From NCBI GenBank assembly GCA_035306725.1, contig DATGNN010000165.1:1-23050 (forward strand): DNA of 23,050 nucleotides, in the 5' to 3' direction. Below the pieces are notes generated by a model. The model saw only the letters and a program-made list of their open reading frames with translations, had not been told where the DNA came from and searched no databases. The stretch comes from JAAYEB01 sp035306725. Lineage in GTDB: Bacteria > Fibrobacterota > Chitinivibrionia > Chitinivibrionales > Chitinispirillaceae. The number at the start of each line of letters is the position of its first letter. Position 1 is the stretch's first letter. This document shows positions 16,405 through 23,050 of this stretch, one piece after another. The translations under genes and the position numbers were made by a program.

Positions 16405-16473
16405 ACGGATAATCTGTATCCGTGTTTGCAGCTACTCCGCCGATCTCCCCCGGCGGAGTTTCTTTCATTTTAT
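16405..16473 (+). terminator. GC-rich terminator preceded by a second hairpin
   Basis: The first hairpin is ACGGATA-ATCTG-TATCCGT (16405-16423). The second is a perfect 9-bp ACTCCGCCG/CGGCGGAGT stem (16434-16459) with loop ATCTCCCC, followed by T-rich TTTCTTTCATTTTATT. It functions on the plus strand only, since the other side has no T-run. It either ends the ECF operon with a roughly 270-nt 3' UTR or is the tail of a small RNA. The GC content of the stem contrasts sharply with its surroundings. Confidence 0.75.
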
Positions 16474-16861
16474 TACCCCTTCGAAATTCTAACCGCAATG
16501 ATTGTTTCTGTTGCTAAACATAAAGCTGACAGACCCCAAAAGCAGTAAAGAATGGATTGTAATAAAAATTATGCCTCGTCAGAAAAATTTGCCGGTACAT
16601 TACGGAGCGGAAAAACTCTTGAGTTTGTGATATAAGGGATTGAAAAACCCCACAAATGGAATTATCGAAGATGATTTTGATCTGAATGCATCAATGACAC
16701 CCGGGTCGTATAGATCTCCCATGAAAATTCGAATGTCTTTTAAACAGCTCAAGCAGCAACATTGCTGCAATAATATTTATTTTGGACAAGAGTGATGAAA
16801 TATTAGTTGTGAAAGTAAGAATTAAATTACATACTTGAAATTTTGGAGAAGCAGTAAAATC

Positions 16862-16877
16862 GCAAAATATATTTTGC
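16862..16877. promoter_or_regulatory. 16-bp perfect palindrome upstream of the antiporter gene
   Basis: GCAAAATATATTTTGC is its own reverse complement. It lies 130 bp before the antiporter start and lacks the loop needed for a stable hairpin, so a dimeric regulator site is more likely than an RNA structure. No regulator gene sits next to it. Confidence 0.35.
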
Positions 16878-17006
16878 AATTAGTGACCTGGGATGATCTG
16901 CTATGGTTGTTCTACAAACCTACTCTGGATTTTATGAATCAAAGAATCGTTCACAAAGAATCCAAAAGTAATAATGTTTCTTATTTGAAATCAGGGATGT
17001 TAAAAA

Positions 17007-19163
17007 ATGATAAATGGGAGTACATTTGCTGAAATTGCTGCGATTTTGGGACTTGCTACACTGGCAGGAATAATCGGGCAAAGATTACGTCAGCCTTTAA
17101 TAATAATGTTTCTGGCAACCGGTATTCTGGCAGGACCTTCTGTTTTGGGGATAATCCACAGTTATGAACAGATTGAACTGCTTGCTGATATTGGAATATC
17201 TGTATTGTTATTTATTGTAGGGCTTAAGCTGGATCTGAACCTCATTCGTACAACCGGCCCGGTTGCACTGGCAACCGGACTTGGCCAGATTGTTTTCACT
17301 TCAATAATTGGTTTTACGATTGCAATTTTAATTGGTATTACACCTTTGAATGCGGCTTACGTAGCTGTTGCACTTACATTTTCAAGTACGATTATTATTG
17401 TTAAGCTGTTATCAGAAAAAAAAGAGATCGATTCTCTACATGGGCAAATAGCAATAGGTTTTTTAATTGTTCAGGATATAGCAGCCATACTGGCGCTTGT
17501 TGGGTTGACAACTTTTGGTTCATCGATTGCAAATGAAGAAACTGCGTATATTTCAATACTCTTATTAGGGTTTAAAGGGTTAGTTTTACTGGGTGGTGTT
17601 GCTATAGTAATGAAATACATAATACCATACCTTGCCAAACAGCTTGCACAATCAATGGAATTGTTAACACTCTTTGCGATAGCCTGGGCAGTATTCCTTG
17701 GCGCAGGAAGTGAATTGTTGGGATTTAGCAAGGAAGTAGGGGCTTTTCTGGCCGGAGTTTCACTGGCTTCCACTGAGTATCGTGATTCTATAGGAGGGCG
17801 CCTTACAAGTATAAGAGACTTTCTCCTGTTGTTTTTCTTTATCAGTCTTGGAGCGCGTCTGGACTGGTCAACAGTAAGTACTCAGATCGGGGCGTCTTTA
17901 GTATTATCAACATTTGTCTTAATAGGGAATCCTCTTATTGTACTTGTAATCATGGGGCTGATGGGGTACCGAAGGCGAACAGGTTTTTTAGCCGGACTTA
18001 CAGTTGCACAAATAAGCGAGTTTTCACTTATTGTAGCAGCATTAGGTCTGAATATGGGACATATTTCAAATGAAACAATGGGCTTGATAACTCTTGTAGG
18101 TGTCATAACAATATTTACTTCTACCTATATGATTTTATATTCAGGTCAATTGTATAATCTGCTTTCAAAACCTCTTAAAATATTTGAAAAACATAATCCG
18201 TATCGTGAAGCTGCGATTGATACATTAAAAGATGGTTTTGGTTCTGTAGATATTATACTTGTCGGTTTAGGCAACTATGGAAGTGGATTGATGGAGTATC
18301 TGTTAAGGCGAAATAAAAAAATAGTTGGGGTTGACTTTGATCCTGGAGCACTTGAAAAGTGGCGCAAAAAAGGTGTGCCTGTAATATATGGTGATATTGC
18401 TAACCAGGAGCTCTATGATCAGTTACCATTGAATAGTGCACAATGGGTTATTAGTACAATCCGTTCACAAGAGATGAACATGTCTATGATAAACAATCTG
18501 AAAGCCAAAAACTATGGTAACAGACTGGCATTGACAGCTACCAGCAATGATGAAGCACAGGTGTTTGAACAGACCGGAGCTCATCTTGTATTCCGGCCCT
18601 TTATAGATGCATCAGAACGGGCTGCGGATACTTTAACTTATGCAATAGAGTTTCTTCCTGAAATCATTAACTGGCCTATATCGTTTCTTCAGGTACGTAT
18701 ACGTTCTGATGCATCAGTTGTGGGACAGGAAATAAGGGACCTTTCATTGTCTTCAGGTGGAATTTCAATTCTGGCTATCAGCAGGGGGGGAACGATTTAT
18801 TATGAGCCAAAACCGGATTTCCGAATTTTTCCGGCAGATATTCTTTTAATAATGGGGCCACCTGCATCATTAAAAGATGCTGAAAGTATTTTGAATCAGT
18901 TGAAATTACAAATAGACACTGAAAACAAAAGGAATTTTGAAATCGCCGAGATAGAGATGTCTGATAACTCGGAGATTTCCGGAAAATCTGTTGCTGGTAT
19001 ACAATTCAGACAAAAATATGGAGTTACTCTGGTTGGTATTCGCAGGGGGGTACAACAAATAACAACCATTAATCCCTCCGAGCATCTTAAGTCTGGAGAT
19101 TGCCTGATTATTATTGGTAGATCTAATGCTGTAAAAGCCTTGAAAGAAAAAGCGCCCATTTAG
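17007..19163 (+). CDS. KefB-type monovalent cation/proton antiporter with TrkA-N and two TrkA-C domains
   Basis: CPA2-family inner-membrane antiporter, likely K+ or Na+ against H+. About 12-13 membrane helices fill residues 1-390, with family motifs FLATGILAGPSVLG, LLFIVGLKLDL, FLIVQDIAAI and VGAFLAGVSLAST. A cytosolic TrkA-N (RCK_N) domain follows at about 412-535 with a Rossmann start ILVGLGNYGSG and acidic GVDFD for NAD(H) or nucleotide binding. Two RCK_C domains, at about 560-630 and 642-716, come last. E. coli KefB/C have no such tandem pair, so gating may involve a further ligand. Start ATG with AGGGA (16993-16997) at 9-nt spacing. It is monocistronic, and no ancillary KefG-like subunit is adjacent. 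Ion specificity cannot be read from the sequence. Confidence 0.95.
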   Translation: MINGSTFAEIAAILGLATLAGIIGQRLRQPLIIMFLATGILAGPSVLGIIHSYEQIELLADIGISVLLFIVGLKLDLNLIRTTGPVALATGLGQIVFTSIIGFTIAILIGITPLNAAYVAVALTFSSTIIIVKLLSEKKEIDSLHGQIAIGFLIVQDIAAILALVGLTTFGSSIANEETAYISILLLGFKGLVLLGGVAIVMKYIIPYLAKQLAQSMELLTLFAIAWAVFLGAGSELLGFSKEVGAFLAGVSLASTEYRDSIGGRLTSIRDFLLLFFFISLGARLDWSTVSTQIGASLVLSTFVLIGNPLIVLVIMGLMGYRRRTGFLAGLTVAQISEFSLIVAALGLNMGHISNETMGLITLVGVITIFTSTYMILYSGQLYNLLSKPLKIFEKHNPYREAAIDTLKDGFGSVDIILVGLGNYGSGLMEYLLRRNKKIVGVDFDPGALEKWRKKGVPVIYGDIANQELYDQLPLNSAQWVISTIRSQEMNMSMINNLKAKNYGNRLALTATSNDEAQVFEQTGAHLVFRPFIDASERAADTLTYAIEFLPEIINWPISFLQVRIRSDASVVGQEIRDLSLSSGGISILAISRGGTIYYEPKPDFRIFPADILLIMGPPASLKDAESILNQLKLQIDTENKRNFEIAEIEMSDNSEISGKSVAGIQFRQKYGVTLVGIRRGVQQITTINPSEHLKSGDCLIIIGRSNAVKALKEKAPI

Positions 19164-19490
19164 GTTCTTTACATGTATTATGAACCAATGATGGTTTTAA
19201 AGAAATGACACCATTTTTACTGTTTACAACACTGTTAGCCAATGCGGTTTATAAAAATTCATTTTTCCTGAGAAAATTAAACAAAAAATAATATGCATTA
19301 TTAAAAATATTTATAACTCAATGTATTGAAATAACAATTATATCCATATATAATTTATTGTTACAATTTAAACTTTTTTTAGTATAATATTCAGATTTTG
19401 ATACAAAGTCCATCTGATTCTTGCAATTATATATCAAATTAAAGAATATATGATTTATCATTTGTTTGCTTTTTGAATCGGGGCAGATCC
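19164..19490. other. Intergenic region before the hybrid kinase
   Basis: Strongly AT-rich with no gene. A perfect TATAAT at 19383-19388 is a candidate -10 about 100 bp before the kinase start; upstream TTACAA (16-bp spacing) or TTGTTA (19-bp) is a poor -35. Only weak short stems (for example GGTTC/GAACC at 19163-19186) follow the antiporter gene, with no T-run, so I see no clear terminator. Confidence 0.4.
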
Positions 19491-21629
19491 ATGGTTCGGG
19501 GATCTTTACTCTTTTTGGGCCTTTTTGATAATCTTGCTGTTTTCATAGTATTGGTTGCAGCTTACAGTTATCTCAATGGATTAATTGATAAAAAAAGAAA
19601 AATTCTTCGTCAGATGGTAATGGGTCTGGTTTTCGGAACAGCTGCTCTTATCTGTATGCAGGTTAAGATTCCGGTTTATGAAGGGGTAGTTGTAGATCAG
19701 CGTAATGCGATTGTTATTCTTGCAGGTGCTTTTGGTGGTCCGATTACTGGTTTGATCAGTACAATCATTGCAGGATTATATCGGATTTATCTGGGGGGGA
19801 TGGGTGTATTTGGTGGTTGTTTGGGGCTGATACTTTCCGCAATTGCTGGATCATTAATTTTCTATAAACGTAAAAAAATCGACACAATAACTAAAGCCGT
19901 ACTGGCTTCAGTTATTGCAACTGTATTTATCCTTCCTGGTTTTCTTCCTCTAAACAATCTTCACGCCGGCTATCAACTACTTCAAAAAATGGCTGTTCCA
20001 TATGGGGCGGCTGTTTTTTTAGGAGTTTTCCTGACAGGTTTGCTTTTGGCTCTTGAGGAGTATCGTCATAAAATCAAAAGTGAATTAAAAGTTTCTGAAA
20101 AAAGATATAGAGAACTTTTTGAAAGCCTCATTGATGTAAGTTTTAGAACTGGTTGTGATGGAACAATTGAAATCATATCACCGTCATGTAAAAAAAAGTT
20201 GGGTTATTCTCCAAATGAATTGTCCGGAAAAAAAATTGAACATTATTTCAAAGATGCAGATTCAGTCAGTGTGTTTCATATGTTAATGAATAAAAGCGGC
20301 TCATTAAATAACTTTGAAGCTGAGTTAAAGAAAAAGGATGGAACATATTTGTGGGTATCGATAAATGCTCGAAAACTTCTGGATGAATATGGAGAACCTG
20401 CAGGATTTGAAGCGATAGTGCGGGATATTTCACAGATTAGAAAAGCAATGGAAGAGAAAAAACAGCTGCAGAAAAATTTCGTGCAAATTCAAAAAATGGA
20501 ATCGATTGGAACACTGGCTGGAGGAATTGCCCATGATTTCAACAACTCCTTGTCAGGAATTATTGGAGGTGCAGAACTTTTACAGGATGAAAACCTGCCT
20601 GCTGATTTACGCAGAAAATATTTGGATCTTATCCTGAGTGCTGCAGAAAGGGCAGGTGAATTGACCAGAAAACTTCTTACTTTTTCAAGAAAAGATACAA
20701 CTTTCAAGAAACCATTGGATATAGTTACAGTTTTAAGTGATACGGTTGCAATACTTCGCCATACGATTGATAAAAGAATTGTTGTGGAAAAACAGTTTCA
20801 ACTTGAATCTGCTTTTGTAACCGGTGATGGTGCGTTTTTGCAAAATGTATTTATGAATCTGGGGATAAACGCTTCTCATGCCATGCCTGATGGTGGCAGA
20901 ATTGTTTTTTCTCTAAGTACAGTTGAATTAACTAATGATTATTGTGAAAATTCTCCTTTTGAGCTTTCTCCAGGTACTTATGTAGAAATAAGTGTAAGAG
21001 ACAATGGTCACGGCATGGCACCTGAGGTGATTGCCCGGATTTTTGAACCTTTTTTTACAACAAAAGAACCAGGTAAAGGTACCGGATTGGGATTGGCTGC
21101 AGTTTATGGTACCATTCAGGACCATCATGGCGCAATCACAGTTTATTCCGAAATTGGCCAGGGTACTGTCTTTCATGTTTATTTACCTTTCTCAGGACAA
21201 CAACAGGATCAGCAAGTAGAGGAACAGGTTATTCCGCATGGTAGTGGTACTATACTTCTTGTTGATGATGAAGAACTTGTGCAGACTGTTGCGTTGACTA
21301 TTCTTACAAAACTCGGATATAAAGTTCTTTTGGCTGAAAACGGAAAAAACGGTATCGAAATATATAAAGAATTCCGTGAAGAGATCCGGCTTGTAATCCT
21401 TGATATGATTATGCCTGTAATGGGAGGAAGAGAGACGTTTTTGGCGATTCATAAACTAAACCCTTTGCTGCCGGTAGTAATTTCATCCGGGTTTTCAAGG
21501 GAGGATGATCTTGATTCATTACAAAAATTGGGAGTATCTGGATTTTTGCGTAAACCGTTTCATAGAGTTGAACTTGCGGAAATTGTAGCAAAGATGATGG
21601 TTTATGATGATGATATTGAGAGAACCTGA
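19491..21629 (+). CDS. Hybrid histidine kinase with LytS-type 5TM sensor, PAS, kinase core and receiver
   Basis: Membrane-sensing hybrid kinase of 712 residues. Residues 1-190 form a 5TM-5TMR_LYT sensor (membrane helices, the RNAIVILAGAFGGPITGLIS segment, and GLYRIYLGGMG). A PAS domain spans about 201-325. The H box reads GTLAGGIAHDFNNSLSG (His348), followed by an HATPase with DNGHGM and GTGLGLAAVYG, and a C-terminal receiver at about 585-700 (LVDDEE, Asp638 in ILDMIMPVMGG, K in LRKPF). The kinase core is of the HisKA type used by large hybrid kinases, unlike true LytS, which has a His_kinase domain. I chose ATG 19491; TTG 19473 adds six residues, and neither has a clear ribosome-binding site. 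No response regulator or Hpt gene is adjacent, so its target is elsewhere. LytS-type sensors are linked to cell-wall state or small metabolites, but the ligand here is unknown. Confidence 0.94.
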   Translation: MVRGSLLFLGLFDNLAVFIVLVAAYSYLNGLIDKKRKILRQMVMGLVFGTAALICMQVKIPVYEGVVVDQRNAIVILAGAFGGPITGLISTIIAGLYRIYLGGMGVFGGCLGLILSAIAGSLIFYKRKKIDTITKAVLASVIATVFILPGFLPLNNLHAGYQLLQKMAVPYGAAVFLGVFLTGLLLALEEYRHKIKSELKVSEKRYRELFESLIDVSFRTGCDGTIEIISPSCKKKLGYSPNELSGKKIEHYFKDADSVSVFHMLMNKSGSLNNFEAELKKKDGTYLWVSINARKLLDEYGEPAGFEAIVRDISQIRKAMEEKKQLQKNFVQIQKMESIGTLAGGIAHDFNNSLSGIIGGAELLQDENLPADLRRKYLDLILSAAERAGELTRKLLTFSRKDTTFKKPLDIVTVLSDTVAILRHTIDKRIVVEKQFQLESAFVTGDGAFLQNVFMNLGINASHAMPDGGRIVFSLSTVELTNDYCENSPFELSPGTYVEISVRDNGHGMAPEVIARIFEPFFTTKEPGKGTGLGLAAVYGTIQDHHGAITVYSEIGQGTVFHVYLPFSGQQQDQQVEEQVIPHGSGTILLVDDEELVQTVALTILTKLGYKVLLAENGKNGIEIYKEFREEIRLVILDMIMPVMGGRETFLAIHKLNPLLPVVISSGFSREDDLDSLQKLGVSGFLRKPFHRVELAEIVAKMMVYDDDIERT

Positions 21630-21749
21630 CAGAAAAGAGAAATCGAGAGAGCCCTTCGATTATGCTCAGAGGTCACTTAATACAGGATTACAAAATTAAT
21701 GTTGAATGTTTTGTCTGTTTCAGCGATTCGGGAGGATAAAACAGTAAAA

Positions 21750-21823
<74 letters not shown>

Positions 21824-21857
21824 ATTATTGAAATAAATTCTGATTCATGATTATATT

Positions 21858-21934
21858 TGGTCGGGGTGGAGGGATTTGAACCCCCGACACCTTGGTCCCA
21901 AACCAAGTGCGCTACCAGACTGCGCTACACCCCG
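21858..21934 (-). tRNA. tRNA-Pro (anticodon UGG)
   Basis: Cloverleaf on the minus strand: acceptor CGGGGTG/CACCCCG, D arm GCGC/GCGC, anticodon stem CTTGG/CCAAG with loop TTTGGGA (anticodon TGG), T arm GGGGG-TTCAAAT-CCCTC with one G-U. Discriminator A is followed by encoded CCA (21860-21858). It lies 34 bp upstream of tRNA-Arg on the same strand and is likely processed from the same transcript. Confidence 0.97.
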
Positions 21935-22105
21935 TTTTGTCTGAAAAAGATTTATAATATAAATCCAGACATGGCTTGAATGGAAATCAAAAATTAATCT
22001 GTATTTAAAAAAGTTTCTATTAGCATCAGCCAAAATGATTAGTCTTATACTTCAATCTTTAGTAGAGAGCGCAAGTTTTTTAATTAATTATCTCCCATTT
22101 GGGAT

Positions 22106-22666
22106 TTAATTGTAACTCATCGTTACTAATATCCCATCATCTTCAATAGTCACATTCCGTATAAACAGTTTTGCTATTGATGTTCTGACATCTGATGGTT
22201 CCAGAATATAGAATGTGGAGTTTTCGAGATTACTTCGCAGTAGTTCACGAATTACTTCCCTTATTCCTTGTTGAATCTGAGAATCAAGTGTGTTTAAATC
22301 AATAATAATTGAATCGACCTCAACATTACTGAAAAAGAATCGTCCGGTTCTGTTGTCAAAATCAAGATCGCTCGAAAAAACAACTCTGCCGCTGCTGATT
22401 TCAATTATTCCTAATTCTCTTGGCGTTATTACTGCGTCTATTCCAAAAGTAAGACGATTTTTGCTTCTGCCTAACATTAATGATGGGTTTTGAAGGGTAA
22501 CTTGTGCTATTCCACCATAAGTTTGGGATTCTGGAAACTTTTGTTGAAGATCATCACTTATTTCTTTTTCAGGTATTCTAATATCTACAGTTTGGCTGCA
22601 AGTGCATAGAATTAGTAGCAGCAGAGAAAAAAATAATAACCCTTTTTCATGAGCATATTTATCCAC
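22106..22666 (-). CDS. DUF1439-like (YceB-type) lipoprotein
   Basis: Predicted small lipoprotein: a hydrophobic signal GLLFFSLLLLILCTCS with a likely acylated Cys, then about 160 residues. The pattern (EKEISDDLQQKFP, then VTLQNPSLMLG, LTFGIDAVI, a paired-helix region IQQGIREVIRELLRS, and a final strand pair) resembles DUF1439/YceB lipoproteins of the periplasmic lipid-binding-like fold; the match is from memory of the family pattern. I favour GTG 22666, which has AAAAAGG at 7-nt spacing and gives a short signal n-region. Alternatives are ATG 22672 and TTG 22717 (AAGGAA six bases upstream, longer n-region). It stands alone between tRNA-Pro and the right-hand gap. Function unknown. Confidence 0.78.
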   Translation of the reverse strand: MDKYAHEKGLLFFSLLLLILCTCSQTVDIRIPEKEISDDLQQKFPESQTYGGIAQVTLQNPSLMLGRSKNRLTFGIDAVITPRELGIIEISSGRVVFSSDLDFDNRTGRFFFSNVEVDSIIIDLNTLDSQIQQGIREVIRELLRSNLENSTFYILEPSDVRTSIAKLFIRNVTIEDDGILVTMSYN

Positions 22667-22717
22667 TTCCATACCTTTTTTACAGCTTTTATGGTGAATA
22701 AATGAAGTTATCCGCAA

Positions 22718-23050
22718 AATATGTTCCTTAGAGATTATAAATCCTGAATAGAGACGATTAATTTAGGTGAACTGAGAGAGCGACACTTTCGCTTAAAGAG
22801 TTTATGGCTGTGAAGGCCATATCTTACCTGGCCATTTCGGTATCGTTGTCGTTGTGGTAATCGTTACTCAATAATCGTCGGTCATCGAGCATTTTCTTAA
22901 AAATTCGAAACAGAACTAAAGAAAAATCTGAAGATAAACGAAATACAATGCCTGCCCGGGACATGGTTGCAGGGCATAGTCGAGATACAAAATTGCTCCA
23001 ACCACGCTAGTAGAGCGTCTGATTTAATTTATAATTCTTAAAGTGACAAT
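22718..23050. other. Right-end intergenic region with several small hairpins
   Basis: No gene recognised on either strand. Short stems occur at AGCGA/TCGCT (22779-22793), TATGGC/GCCATA (22803-22821), ATGCCTGC/GCAGGGCAT with one bulge (22948-22977), and ACGCT/AGCGT (23004-23018) followed by T-rich sequence. Composition is less AT-rich than neighbouring gaps. It could include a structured RNA or the leader of a gene beyond the window. Confidence 0.35.

Larger units (their letters stand above)
16162..17006. other. 845-bp intergenic region with hairpins, no credible gene
   Basis: Contains the direct repeat TTGAACGT (16331-16338 and 16361-16368), a double hairpin with T-run (16405-16473), and a perfect palindrome (16862-16877). 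Short frames such as MPRQKNLPVHYGAEKLLSL near 16571 are interrupted and unrecognised. A 65-codon frame from TTG 16835 overlaps the antiporter start in another frame and looks spurious. A decayed gene at 16540-16800 is possible but unproven. Confidence 0.5.

Noticed and set aside
16540..16800. Possible decayed gene; fragments such as GTLRSGKTLEF faintly recall MinC C-terminal repeats and others a transposase
   Set aside because: Stops occur in every frame, matches cover only about ten residues, and no inverted repeats or target duplication mark an insertion element.
16835..17032. 65-codon frame starting at TTG upstream of the antiporter
   Set aside because: It runs into the antiporter start in another frame, uses TTG, and gives a sequence with no family pattern; the antiporter start has a better ribosome-binding site.
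19163..19200. Terminator after the antiporter gene
   Set aside because: The stems GGTTC/GAACC and AACC/GGTT are too short and lack a clean T-run.
21641..21661. Hairpin AATCGA/TCGATT after the hybrid kinase as a terminator
   Set aside because: Only six pairs, a nine-base loop, and no following T-run.

Overview
The window is about 23 kb of AT-rich bacterial chromosome. It has no rRNA, transposase, integrase, phage gene or CRISPR array. Gram-negative envelope genes dominate: a very large predicted outer-membrane beta-barrel protein, lipoproteins with PKD or DUF1439 folds, PEGA and FecR domains, and long hybrid kinases. The lipoprotein start CAQRDNRFDP, PEGA/PKD proteins and HD-GYP signalling recall Fibrobacterota/Chitinispirillia-like or related FCB-group bacteria. 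That placement is an inference from general resemblance and nothing here proves it.

Left block (1-3297): a membrane histidine kinase, cut at the window edge, faces a two-gene operon on the minus strand. The operon encodes a REC-HD-GYP (RpfG-type) cyclic-di-GMP phosphodiesterase and then a REC-Hpt protein. Together they look like a phosphorelay that lowers c-di-GMP. The REC-Hpt gene carries an apparent 2-base frameshift at a GCGCGC run. The lost reading frame continues as a textbook Hpt tail and ends in TCATGA, a palindrome that also holds the kinase stop codon.

Housekeeping block (3820-7276): tRNA-Leu(UAG), tig, clpP and clpX, closed by a good bidirectional terminator. The expected catalytic Asp of ClpP is Asn172, and the ClpP-docking tripeptide of ClpX reads MGF. 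A 9-bp inverted repeat lies in the -35 area of the presumed clpP promoter.

Envelope-stress block (7321-16161): a ~1125-residue outer-membrane protein is divergent from a tightly coupled four-gene operon. The operon encodes a PEGA membrane protein, an ECF sigma factor, an anti-sigma factor fused to FecR, PEGA and TPR domains, and a PKD lipoprotein. This is the best candidate in the window for an undescribed system: an inner-membrane anti-sigma factor with a large periplasmic sensor, possibly reading the state of the envelope or of the divergent outer-membrane protein. A GC-rich double hairpin about 270 bp downstream may end this transcript or belong to a small RNA.

Right block (17007-23050): a KefB-type cation/proton antiporter with two RCK_C domains, a hybrid kinase with a LytS-type 5TM sensor, tRNA-Arg(UCU) and tRNA-Pro(UGG) on the minus strand, a DUF1439-like lipoprotein, and a final 300 bp with hairpins but no gene.
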